NCBI GenBank assembly: GCA_029555925.1
Contig: JAKPQU010000269.1
Location: 1-29,912, forward strand
DNA length: 29,912 nt
Direction of reading: 5' to 3'
Source of the DNA: Bacillota bacterium
Lineage (GTDB): Bacteria > Eremiobacterota > SpSt-956 > JAKJGF01
The notes beneath the pieces were generated by a model. That model searched no databases. It was not told the origin of the DNA and saw only the letters and a list, made by a program, of their open reading frames with translations. Of this stretch, positions 21,449 to 29,814 are shown in pieces. Both the position numbers and the translations under genes were made by a program. The first letter of the stretch is position 1. Each line of letters starts with the position of its first letter.

Positions 21449-22420
21449 CAACCAGATATTCCATTAACTTTCCGTTGATTTCTCTGAGTCTTTTACAGAA
21501 GATTCTGTTTAAATTAATACTTACTCCGGGATATTTCATCATAAGCTTCATGAAATTCTGGATAGTAATTTTGAATAATTCCGCCTCTCCGAGTACTGCA
21601 ATAGCTGAAGCCGAACGGGGGCTTCCATCCAGTGCAGCCATTTCTCCTATTATCGAGCCTTTCCCCAGTATTACCAGTTCTTCTTCTTTTTCATGTTCCT
21701 TTCGGTTGGATTTTCTTATCGATATTCTGCCAGAATTTATTATATATATCTCTTTCCCCAGATCATTTTCTTTAAATAACACAGTATTTTCAGGAACCTT
21801 TTTATATTCTACTGATGCGGCTATGTCTTCCAGTTCATCCCCTGTTAATCCCTCAAAAATTGCTATATGGGACAACTGATCGGCAGTAATCTTTTTTTCA
21901 ACGGCAGCTTTTATTGCAGGAGCCGGGGCTTTCGCCGGAGCTACAAGCATATAAGGTGATTGAATATGGGTCTGTATGTATATATTATGTGTAAGGTTTC
22001 TAAAAATATTTTTTGGCTTCTTTTGCATATCGAAATCTTCTTCTGTGGAGCCTATATCATGTTGTTGTAATTTCTGCTGATAATACACAATTTTTTTATC
22101 TGCTTTAGTAGCGATAGTCAATCCCTTTTCAACGTGTCCCTTATTTTTGTCTGTAAAGTATGTTTCCAGTGTTTCTATTGCCTGGTTATACTCTTTTATA
22201 GCTTCCATAAAAATCAAACGCAGTTCTCGTGCCTGTTCTTTTCCTATCTTATCTTCCTGTGTGGACAGGTAATCAAGATTTTTTTCTCTCTTTCTATTAA
22301 GGAAGGTTTAAGATTTTCTACCTGTTGCCTGAATTCTTCTTCTGTTATATTTTTTGAGAGAAATGTTAAACATGTTTTTTCTATTTGCTCAAATAAAGAA
22401 GTCTTCTGTGATAAGTTCAT
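21435..22420 (-). CDS. Cyclic-nucleotide-binding-domain protein, split by a frameshift at an A7 run
   Basis: Best read as one gene in two frames. The start is ATG 22420-22418 with GGAG six bases upstream (MNLSQKTSLFEQIEKTCLTF). This frame runs to a TAG at 22246-22244. Just before, at an A7 run (22285-22279), adding one base continues into the second frame (NLDYLSTQEDKIGKEQARELRLIFMEAIKEY...), open to 21435; the joined product is ~328 residues. The N-terminal ~150 residues are helical. The C-terminal part is a cNMP-binding beta-roll: FEGLTGDELEDIAASVEYKK, GKEIYIINSGRISI and the phosphate-binding cassette GEMAALDGSPRSASA. No DNA-binding domain follows, so it is a sensor or adaptor, not a Crp-type regulator. 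It lies downstream of the kinase-A2M gene. The last three residues (SEG) are encoded by heptads. It may be a real mutation, an assembly error, or transcriptional slippage. Confidence 0.75.
22279..22285 (-). other. A7 run at the reading-frame change
   Basis: Seven A's on the minus strand, in GAGAAAAAAATCTTGAT. Eight A's would give E-K-K-N-L-D and restore a single ~328-residue frame; five would also do so. A candidate for polymerase slippage or a homopolymer error. Confidence 0.6.
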
Positions 22421-22441
22421 AATATTCTCCCTTTCATTTTA

Positions 22442-22477
22442 CGACTCACGACTCACGCTTCACGACTCACGACTCAC
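22442..22477 (-). repeat. Heptad array (CGACTCA x4, CGCTTCA x1)
   Basis: Units CGACTCA, CGACTCA, CGCTTCA, CGACTCA and CGACTCA lie in register; read on the minus strand they are GTGAGTC-type and follow the 3' end of the kinase-A2M gene. The array encodes that gene's last residues (GES) and its TGA. No facing TCAC arm is present before the next start, which has a proper SD. Confidence 0.85.
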
Positions 22478-25400
22478 CTGTTATAATATCAACACTTTCA
22501 CCGTATCCGCAGTAGTCACTTTTGTAAAAATCTTCTATTACGGCATGTATTTTCCCCTTCCCTTTTCTGACGACCAGGGCTTTTATTTCCAGGCTATCCG
22601 TTATTACCGGCAATGTGACAGTTTGAATTCCCGGTGTGATGTCCAGAAGATCTATATTGCCGGGAAGGAATATTTTTGCTACGGGGCAGAGGGTCTTGAT
22701 CCTGGGTTTTATAATTATTGAGATTGCTTCTCCGATAATAGCTCTGTCAGGTACAACATCAATAGATAAGGGGATTTTTTTAGCTTTTTCCATGTAATTT
22801 ATCTGTTTTTCCCGGTCTTTTTTTACTATAACCATGTTCTCAAGAGCTTCTATTTTACCATGGATTATGGACGTATCGCTGCTTAATTCACCGTTTACCA
22901 GATATGTATGACTCCCGGTAAGATTAATTTCCGATAATAATTCTATGAATGAAAGGGTATCAGATGTAGAATTAAGGGTTTCATTCTTTAATTGTTTCAG
23001 AATAAATGTTAAACCTTTATTGAAAAATTCTTCTTCCTTACAGAGATGCATAACCTTAATGGCATAACATGTAGCTTCCAGATTACCTCCCCAGAAATCA
23101 TCTCCTTTCCAGTAATAGCCGTCTCCGTCTTTCAGTGCGAGGAGTTTAATGATTTCTGCCATCTGTCCTTTAATGGACTGAGGGCCATAGAGATAGTTTA
23201 ATATGGGAGTTTCTATTTTACCTGACATAGGCATAAATCTGGCATTTATACCGGTGAGAGCATATTTTCTTACACCTTTATTTAAAAGAGCTTCTGTACA
23301 GGTTTCTATTAATCTGTGGGCCAGGGGAAAAGGAATAGCCAGAAAATGTTTCATATTACTCAATATCTTTATGGAAACATCGATTGAAGGCTTACTTTCT
23401 TCCCATAATGAGAAGAGTCCGTCATGGACGAATATATTCAGCAGTGTAAGGCCGGAATTTATATTATTTTCCAGCTCCTTTATGTCGCCGGTTATGTCAT
23501 TATGTGACAGAAGCTTATACTTTATGGCCATCGCGGCAAGTTTGCTGCTCAATACTTCCGATGATTCCAGTGAAAAATTCTGTATAGCTTCTATAGACCT
23601 GGCCAGCAATTGATATCCGGGATATATTTTAATATTCTCTCCTTCAATTACTTCTCCTTTTCTCAGTAAAGTTATCTCTGAACAGGTAATGTTTTCAATA
23701 GCTCCCGGTGAAATCCTGTGTGTAACCTTCCAGTGTCTGTTGCCCGATGAAAGTTCTCCTGTTATCTCCCCGGGTTGGGACACTTCGAAATCTGTAGAAC
23801 CTGTGCCGGAAACTGTACCTTCAAAATAATCACTGGCTGTACTTATAAGGAGATCTGCATTTTCTGGAGAAGAAAAGTAAATTTTACCTGTAATCCTGTC
23901 GTCTCTGTTCATCATTCTGGGTAGGTCAAATTCTATAAATATATTCTCTTCAATAATCAATGTTCTGTGTAATATCTTATAATCCGTAGCCTTTAAGATA
24001 TAAGAATAAATATGACATAAACCGGGTTTGTCCGGCATTTTTATTATTTTTTTCGCTGTTCTGTCAAGAGTGAATAACTCTGAATATATGATTTCTCCTT
24101 CTCTGTCTTTTATAAGAGGTTCTACATGATATGTATCATTATCTTTTTTACCGGCTTCTTCTGATTCTAGCTCTATATTTTTCTTAATATTATGATAGAG
24201 ATCACGGGTAATCTTTCGTAACATAGGGGAATCCTGGATTTCAAAGTCCGTTACCAGGAGGAGACATCTGTAAATTCCTTCTGTTTCAATTATAACATCC
24301 ACTTCTTCTCCCGGAACTGCTTTTTGTTTAACGTCCATCAATGGGGATAATTTTATTGGACTTATAATTATTCCGACAGTTTCCAATGGCTGATTTTTCC
24401 ATATCCCTGTATGTACGAGGCAATAAGGTGAATAAGTTTGAAACTCTAAAAGAGAATTCTTTGATATGTTATTAAAATCATATATGTTGCTTTCCCCGTC
24501 AACAGGATTAATTACTGCAATCTGCATGATATCCAGGTCATCCAGAACTTTTATCCTTCCTGTTTCCCCTTCCAGTTCCTGGAATTCTATAATATTATCT
24601 GTGCCGGTAAGCTTTTTATAGAAAATTCCTCTGTCGGTTCTGCCCGGTAATTCTGCCGGAGCAATTTCAAAGTAATTTCCAATGTTTATATGTTTTTCTT
24701 CTCTTTCTTTCTCAGGAATAAACAACTGAAACGTTCCAGTTCCTTCTCCTTTTAAAATAAATGGCCCTGTATCATTACCGGTATTAAATTTAAAGTTAAA
24801 TCTTCCTTCTTCTATATCAGGTCTCACGGTTGCAATGAGACTATCGTTACATAAAAGAATCACTTTTAATAATCCGTTGAAGGGTAAACCGTCTTTTGAT
24901 AAATATAAATCTACAGTAAAGGAATTACCTTCTTCTGTATTTGTATCCACTCTGTAATAGTTAATTTTTATATCCAGTGACGGAGGAAGGTTTTCATAAA
25001 CATGTAAAAATATTTCATCCAGAATGGTATCTGCTTTTATTATTTTGAGAATATACTCTCCATCTTTACATGGAGGTAGAACTTTATAGGATATGCCTTC
25101 CTCATCCAGTTCCATTATATATTCATAAAATATTTCTTTTTTATCTCTGCCCTGTAAGACAATTTTAAGTTTTTCCCCCTTCAGTCCGGGGCTGAAGGAA
25201 AACAATTTAATTTCTTCCCAGGACATATATATTTTTTTATCAGGAATTATAAAAAATTGCCTTAAATGTATAATATTACTCTCTTCCGGAACTAATAGTG
25301 AAGTCTTTACTGAATAATGATATCTGGATATTATGGCAGGACCGGTAATTATCTGTTCAGTATATTCTTCTGCTCCCCGTGTTTTTTTCAGTATCCTTAC

Positions 25401-26447
25401 AGGATTTTCATTTGACCCGTGAATAAAAATAAATTTACTTCCTGAATAGATAGTTTCCGGTAATGGTTCTATTTTTTCTTCCGGCTCAGGAGTAAATTTC
25501 GGTTCTTCTGCCATTTCGATTAGCGGCAGACCACATCTGCCGCAGAAGCGTGACATATAAGGATTCTCTCTCTGACATTTCAGGCAGATTTTTTTCTGTT
25601 CTTTTGCTTTCTCGCCGGGTGCTATACAGGCCAGCAGAGCTTCTGTGATTTCTTCCACGGTTTGATACCGGTTCTCTTTATTTAATTCCATGGCTTTCAA
25701 TATTATATTATCCAGTTGCTTCGGAATTTTACTGTTAAAATTGCTTGGAACCGGTATTGGAATTTCATTAATGGCTCTTTCTATTGCATCTACGGGGAAA
25801 TTACCTGTATAAATGTAATACATCGTAGCCCCCAGTGAAAAAATATCACTTCTTGTATCTGTTGTTTTTCCTCCGTACTGTTCAGGGGAGGAGAAATAAG
25901 GGGATGCTGCTTTTGCGTAGTTTCTGGTATGTCTGTTTACATCAAATAATTTTGATATGCCGAAATCTATCAATTTTATTTCTCCGGTATCTGAGAGCAT
26001 GACATTTTCCGGTTTTAAATCTCTGAAAATTACTGCCTGAGGTTTCTGTTTATGCAGATATTCCAGCACGTTGCATATCTTTATGACCCATTGTGTTACT
26101 TCTTCGACAGGGAATGGCTCTGAAGATAACTTTATCAGGTCGAATAAATCTTTACCTTTTATATACTCCATTACGATATAATATTTTTCATTATCTTCGA
26201 AAAAATCTTCTATTTTGGGTAGCTGCGGATGGGATAATTTTACGAGTATTTTTGCTTCAAACCAGAACTGTTCTCTTATTTCAGTCCTGTCTTTGTCAGA
26301 AAGGTCTTCTACATCCATTTCCTTTACTGCCCATAAAGATTCTTTGAGAGTATCTTCAGCAAGATATACCTGCCCGAAACCTCCTCCGCCTATCTTCTTT
26401 ATTATTTTATACCGGCTTTTCAGGATTGTTCCTTCTGATAAAGTCAT
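22467..26447 (-). CDS. Ser/Thr protein kinase - zinc ribbon - alpha-2-macroglobulin-like fusion
   Basis: 1326 residues; ATG with GGGGAG eight bases upstream. An N-terminal Hanks-type kinase (12-275) has all key residues: GGGGFG (20-25), AVKEM (K42), FRDLKPEN (D143, N148), DFG (161-163) and SSPEQY. A zinc ribbon follows (C288, C291, C302, C305). From about 320 on there are beta-sandwich repeats, then an A2M-type segment FIEFDLPRMMNRDDRITGKI (838-857). A helical region (about 940-1175) resembles the thioester domain toroid: HDGLFSLWEESKPSIDVSIK, DGYYWKGDDFWGGNLEATCYA, STSDTLSFIELLSEI. The C-terminal beta domain reads SIDVVPDRAIIGEAISIIIK. The CxEQ thioester motif is absent (NFSLESSEVLSSKLAAMA stands there). 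I see no signal peptide or membrane segment, so the A2M-like part appears cytoplasmic. It may be a scaffold or substrate-sensing region for the kinase. The kinase call is certain; the A2M call rests on motif resemblance. Confidence 0.85.
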   Translation of the reverse strand: MTLSEGTILKSRYKIIKKIGGGGFGQVYLAEDTLKESLWAVKEMDVEDLSDKDRTEIREQFWFEAKILVKLSHPQLPKIEDFFEDNEKYYIVMEYIKGKDLFDLIKLSSEPFPVEEVTQWVIKICNVLEYLHKQKPQAVIFRDLKPENVMLSDTGEIKLIDFGISKLFDVNRHTRNYAKAASPYFSSPEQYGGKTTDTRSDIFSLGATMYYIYTGNFPVDAIERAINEIPIPVPSNFNSKIPKQLDNIILKAMELNKENRYQTVEEITEALLACIAPGEKAKEQKKICLKCQRENPYMSRFCGRCGLPLIEMAEEPKFTPEPEEKIEPLPETIYSGSKFIFIHGSNENPVRILKKTRGAEEYTEQIITGPAIISRYHYSVKTSLLVPEESNIIHLRQFFIIPDKKIYMSWEEIKLFSFSPGLKGEKLKIVLQGRDKKEIFYEYIMELDEEGISYKVLPPCKDGEYILKIIKADTILDEIFLHVYENLPPSLDIKINYYRVDTNTEEGNSFTVDLYLSKDGLPFNGLLKVILLCNDSLIATVRPDIEEGRFNFKFNTGNDTGPFILKGEGTGTFQLFIPEKEREEKHINIGNYFEIAPAELPGRTDRGIFYKKLTGTDNIIEFQELEGETGRIKVLDDLDIMQIAVINPVDGESNIYDFNNISKNSLLEFQTYSPYCLVHTGIWKNQPLETVGIIISPIKLSPLMDVKQKAVPGEEVDVIIETEGIYRCLLLVTDFEIQDSPMLRKITRDLYHNIKKNIELESEEAGKKDNDTYHVEPLIKDREGEIIYSELFTLDRTAKKIIKMPDKPGLCHIYSYILKATDYKILHRTLIIEENIFIEFDLPRMMNRDDRITGKIYFSSPENADLLISTASDYFEGTVSGTGSTDFEVSQPGEITGELSSGNRHWKVTHRISPGAIENITCSEITLLRKGEVIEGENIKIYPGYQLLARSIEAIQNFSLESSEVLSSKLAAMAIKYKLLSHNDITGDIKELENNINSGLTLLNIFVHDGLFSLWEESKPSIDVSIKILSNMKHFLAIPFPLAHRLIETCTEALLNKGVRKYALTGINARFMPMSGKIETPILNYLYGPQSIKGQMAEIIKLLALKDGDGYYWKGDDFWGGNLEATCYAIKVMHLCKEEEFFNKGLTFILKQLKNETLNSTSDTLSFIELLSEINLTGSHTYLVNGELSSDTSIIHGKIEALENMVIVKKDREKQINYMEKAKKIPLSIDVVPDRAIIGEAISIIIKPRIKTLCPVAKIFLPGNIDLLDITPGIQTVTLPVITDSLEIKALVVRKGKGKIHAVIEDFYKSDYCGYGESVDIITGES

Positions 26448-26465
26448 TTGTTAAACTCCCCATGT

Positions 26466-26530
26466 CAGTGAACAGTGACCAGTGATATATTACTGGTTAT
26501 CACTCACCATTCACCTTTCACTTCTCACTG
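26466..26530. repeat. Heptad inverted pair between the DUF4139 and kinase-A2M genes
   Basis: CAGTGAA, CAGTGAC and CAGTGAT at 26466-26486 face CACTCACCATTCACCTTTCA and CTTCTCACTG up to 26530. CCAGTGATATATTACTGG forms the central stem. On the minus strand the GTGA arm begins at the DUF4139 stop and the TCAC arm precedes the SD of the kinase gene. Confidence 0.75.
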
Positions 26531-28489
26531 CTTTTGTTCTCTTGCTAACTCCGCTACAGCCAGATCTATTTTTTTCTTTAATTCAAAAAGTTTTTTTGCC
26601 AGATTTTCTTTTTCATTATTTATTTCATCCAGCCTGTCTTCCTGATTTTCCATATTTTTAATGTATCTTTTTCTTAATGTTCCTTCATCCCCTCTGTCTC
26701 CGAGAACCTGAAGCTGTTCTCGAAAAGAAGTCTGTTTTTCAAGGATCTGCTTTCTATCCTGTTCCAGTTTTTCTCTCCATTTTTCTATCTCTCTTATTTG
26801 TTCGAAAAATACATATATATCACTCAGCCTGTTGTAAATTATTTCATCCATGTAATGATTTTTAAACCACTGGGATAGTTTTTCCATAGAAAGATTGTTG
26901 TAATATTCGTTTCTGTGTATTTTTTTTCTTTCTCTTATTTTTAAAATCTGGAAATTTTTAGGCGGAAGAATAATTTTCCATCTTATGTAATTATCAGTTC
27001 TTTCTACCGGTTCCAGTGTTTCATACAGTTCATAACCATGGCCGTAAGGCGTATGCTCTATTATAAGGTTCACTTCTTCGGAACTGCTGTTGTTGGCCGA
27101 ATAAAGTGTTTCAGAAGTGTGATATACTTCTTTGTAAAACAGATAATTACCGGCACTATTTTCTATGAAAACAAAACTATTAAAGGTATCATATTCGCTG
27201 ACTTCTTCCTTTACCGTTACTTCTACATCTACAGCATAGGGAAGTCTTACATACTGTTCTTTTGATATGAATGGCATTATAGCTTCACCTATATAGGAAG
27301 AATCTTCCATTATAGTAACAGGGCCACGGCCAAATACATAGGGACTTTTATTTTTAAAAGTCAATGTAAGATAGGGGTTTTTTTCCATTTTCCTGGCTGT
27401 ATAGATATGTTCTTTTAAACAATCGAAGCTATAGTTTAATATTGGTACCATGGCAGACTGTCCCCTTTTTATTGTAACAGGATTGGAGACAGCATATTTA
27501 AAAAATTGACCTTCTTTTTCTACTTTTGTAAGGGGAGAGGTTTTTTTAGGAGTATCAGATAAATCAGGCCTTTGCTCATGAATATTACATAATTCACCGG
27601 TATCTGCTACCACTTTAGAAACCGGTATCTTCATGGTCCCTGCCGGGTCTTTCTTTTTTATATCATGTTCAATGATTGCCGTCATCTGTCTTGCTTCATC
27701 TTTTATCAGAGGTCTATCAAGTATTTTGGGACTGTAGAGATCATAGGTAAAGGATACGGGCAATCCTGTGGTTAATACAATTTCAACATCTTTAAGATCT
27801 TCTTCCATTGTATTGTTTATTATACCCCATCCCATTATATATCCTTTATTTTCTTTCGGATTATGTATAAGCCTGTAACTTACTCTCCATACAGGGGCAG
27901 ATGCTATGTAACTTATTGAAAGGTCATGTTCTTCTCCGTCAAGGAGTACTGTGACAAATTTTTCATCTTTTTTTCTTTCTCCTATGCTTTTTTCGAGAAA
28001 AAAATCAAGATCTCTGGCTGCTACAGGGTCATTTATCTGGAAATCTGTAATGTCTGACAGAGGATAGGTAAGAACCTGTTTTTTATCACTTATATAGAGT
28101 GATAAAACATTATGCGAACTGGTTCTTTCTTCACTGTAATCGATTCCTGTTACAGTACCCGACACTTTTTCGCCTTTAAGATTAAGTGTTATATCATAGC
28201 CCCTTAATGCACACAGTAAATCCCTTAAACTTTTTTCTTTACCCAGGTTAATGGATTTTTCTTTTATTATCATTTCTGCATCTTCCTGCGTATCATAGGA
28301 TATACCTAGTACCTTACTTCCCGGATCTTTGTTTATTACTACAAGACTCTTAAGTATATCGTTCATGTCTTTCTTTTTAAAGCTTAATGTTACATGTTTC
28401 TGGCCCGACAGTTTACCGATTCTCTCGAAAAAACCAATTCCATGCTTGTAGAATACAATCTTTTTTATAGGCAGGGGATTTGTTATCAT
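26525..28489 (-). CDS. DUF4139 domain protein with C-terminal coiled coil
   Basis: 654 residues from the ATG at 28489, which has GAGGTG nine bases upstream; a GTG at 28501 would add four. No signal peptide or membrane segment. The N-terminal ~180 residues are beta-rich (FYKHGIGFFERIGKL). The DUF4139 core (about 190-540) shows ISYIASAPVWRVSYRLI, GWGIINNTMEEDLKDVEIVL and TGLPVSFTYDLYSPKILDRP, the signature of MuiA/DUF4139 proteins, whose biochemical role is unknown. The last ~75 residues are a charged coiled coil (REQLQVLGDRGDEGTLRKRY; EDRLDEINNEKENLAKKLFE). It lies between tsaD and the kinase-A2M gene on one strand, with a heptad hairpin on either side, so a link with the kinase is plausible but unproven. 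Confidence 0.88.
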   Translation of the reverse strand: MITNPLPIKKIVFYKHGIGFFERIGKLSGQKHVTLSFKKKDMNDILKSLVVINKDPGSKVLGISYDTQEDAEMIIKEKSINLGKEKSLRDLLCALRGYDITLNLKGEKVSGTVTGIDYSEERTSSHNVLSLYISDKKQVLTYPLSDITDFQINDPVAARDLDFFLEKSIGERKKDEKFVTVLLDGEEHDLSISYIASAPVWRVSYRLIHNPKENKGYIMGWGIINNTMEEDLKDVEIVLTTGLPVSFTYDLYSPKILDRPLIKDEARQMTAIIEHDIKKKDPAGTMKIPVSKVVADTGELCNIHEQRPDLSDTPKKTSPLTKVEKEGQFFKYAVSNPVTIKRGQSAMVPILNYSFDCLKEHIYTARKMEKNPYLTLTFKNKSPYVFGRGPVTIMEDSSYIGEAIMPFISKEQYVRLPYAVDVEVTVKEEVSEYDTFNSFVFIENSAGNYLFYKEVYHTSETLYSANNSSSEEVNLIIEHTPYGHGYELYETLEPVERTDNYIRWKIILPPKNFQILKIRERKKIHRNEYYNNLSMEKLSQWFKNHYMDEIIYNRLSDIYVFFEQIREIEKWREKLEQDRKQILEKQTSFREQLQVLGDRGDEGTLRKRYIKNMENQEDRLDEINNEKENLAKKLFELKKKIDLAVAELAREQKQ

Positions 28490-28512
28490 GTGCTTGTACA
28501 CCTCACCATTAT

Positions 28513-28580
28513 CAGTGAGTCGTGAGTTGTGAGTCGTGAGTAAAAAAATTTACTCATTGCTCACTATGCACTGCTCACTG
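28513..28580. repeat. Symmetrical 4+4 heptad hairpin
   Basis: CAGTGAG, TCGTGAG, TTGTGAG and TCGTGAG, then TAAA...TTTA, then CTCATTG, CTCACTA, TGCACTG and CTCACTG. Each arm has four units in 7-nt register and the whole folds into a stem of about 32 bp with mismatches confined to variable positions. It lies just upstream of the DUF4139 start. Confidence 0.85.
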
Positions 28581-28612
28581 TTTTCATATTTTTACAGATT
28601 ACTTTACAACAG

Positions 28613-28688
28613 CTATGACCGGATGGTTACAACGAAGAATGTGAATTTATATTCCCTTCACGCTTCACTCTTCACCTTTCACCCTTCT
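28613..28688 (-). repeat. GTTGTRRCC...GGTCAT element copy 3 plus heptads
   Basis: On the minus strand, 28647-28613 reads AATTCACATTCTTCGTTGTA then ACCATCCGGTCATAG, matching the copy at 2642-2676. Plus-strand units CCCTTCA, CGCTTCA, CTCTTCA and CCTTTCA at 28654-28681 (GTGAAGG-type on the minus strand) lie between tsaD's 3' end and this element. Confidence 0.65.
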
Positions 28689-28746
28689 CATATAAATTAT
28701 GCTTATAATATTCTTGATGAGTATAAATTTATCCTTTATTATCAGT

Positions 28747-29748
28747 TCAAAGTTCCATATTCGGGAAAACATCCAGTTCCAGATTACTTATTTCTCCTTT
28801 TAAATATTTATAATATCCGGCACAGGCTATCATGGCGGCATTGTCTGTACACAGTATCGGAGGCGGATAAATCAGATGAACAGCTTTTTTTTCAGCTTTT
28901 TTTCGGACTAAATCTCTGAGAGCTCCGTTACAAGCCACACCACCGGCAAGAGCAAGGGTTTTACATCCTTTTTTCTCTGCTGCTCTCATGGCTTTAGTTG
29001 ACAGAATATCGACTACAGCATACTGAAAACCTGCAGCTATATCTGCCAGAGGGATTTCTTTAGAGTCTTTTTTTAGTTCTTTAATATAATATATAACAGC
29101 AGTTTTAAGTCCGCTGAAGCTGAAATCGAAGGAATCTTTTTCCAGATAGGCCCGGGGAAAACGTATTGCCTGCGGATTCCCCTCCATTGCAAGTTTTTCT
29201 ATATGGGGGCCACCGGGATAAGGTAATCCCAGGACTGTTGCAATCTTATCAAAAGCTTCTCCTGCAGCGTCATCTCTTGTGGTGCCCAGTGATACATATG
29301 TGCCGAACTCTTTTATTTCTATCAGGTTTACATGTCCTCCTGACACAATGAGACATATCCAGGGAAAGGGCGGGACCTGTTCTGCTAAAAGATTTGCTGC
29401 TATATGACCTTCCAGATGATTTACTCCTATAAGCGGAATATTGAGACTGTAGGAAATGGCTTTGGCAGCAGATACTCCTACCAGCAGAGCGCCGACAAGA
29501 CCGGGGCCATTTGTTACACATACCAGGGACAGATCCTTCCAGGTTATATGTGCCTCTTTAACGGCCTGTTCTATTGCAGGATTTATAAATTCCAGATGTT
29601 TTCTGGATGCTATCTCAGGAACAACACCTCCGTACTTCTGATGAAACTCTATCTGTGAAGCGATTATATGGGATTTTATATGTTTTCCGTCTTCCATTAT
29701 TGCTACAGATGTCTCGTCACAGGATGTTTCTATACCGAGTATATACAT
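28747..29748 (-). CDS. tsaD: tRNA N6-threonylcarbamoyladenosine (t6A) synthase subunit TsaD
   Basis: 333 residues, the normal bacterial length. Transfers the threonylcarbamoyl group to A37 of ANN-decoding tRNAs together with TsaB and TsaE. Motifs are IETSCDETSVA at the N-terminus, the metal site HLEGH (H111, H115), VSGGHVNL, TRDDAAGEAFDKIA, FSFSGLKTA, LAGGVACNGALR and CTDNAAMIA carrying the C-terminal metal aspartate. ATG with GGAGG seven bases upstream. First gene of a minus-strand series (DUF4139, kinase-A2M and cNMP genes follow). A heptad array and a dispersed repeat lie upstream. Confidence 0.99.
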   Translation of the reverse strand: MYILGIETSCDETSVAIMEDGKHIKSHIIASQIEFHQKYGGVVPEIASRKHLEFINPAIEQAVKEAHITWKDLSLVCVTNGPGLVGALLVGVSAAKAISYSLNIPLIGVNHLEGHIAANLLAEQVPPFPWICLIVSGGHVNLIEIKEFGTYVSLGTTRDDAAGEAFDKIATVLGLPYPGGPHIEKLAMEGNPQAIRFPRAYLEKDSFDFSFSGLKTAVIYYIKELKKDSKEIPLADIAAGFQYAVVDILSTKAMRAAEKKGCKTLALAGGVACNGALRDLVRKKAEKKAVHLIYPPPILCTDNAAMIACAGYYKYLKGEISNLELDVFPNMEL

Positions 29749-29766
29749 AATTTACCTCCATTTAAT

Positions 29767-29799
29767 CAGTGACCAGTGACCAGTGACCACTACTCAATA
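29767..29799. repeat. Heptad array upstream of tsaD (CAGTGAC x3)
   Basis: CAGTGAC units at 29767, 29774 and 29781, then CACTACTCA. On the minus strand: TGAGTAGTG, then GTCACTG x3, then the SD and start of tsaD, so the TCAC orientation again faces the downstream start. Confidence 0.8.
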
Positions 29800-29814
29800 G
29801 CTGGTTATAATAAG

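Noticed and set aside
22134..22721. 195-codon plus-strand ORF across the cNMP/kinase junction
   Set aside because: It overlaps the heptad array and two minus-strand genes and contains array-derived SRLTLHDSRLT; no support of its own.
28604..28620. Similarity of AACAGCTATGACC to a common cloning-vector primer site
   Set aside because: The match is short, and the segment belongs to a dispersed native repeat present at 186 and 2642.
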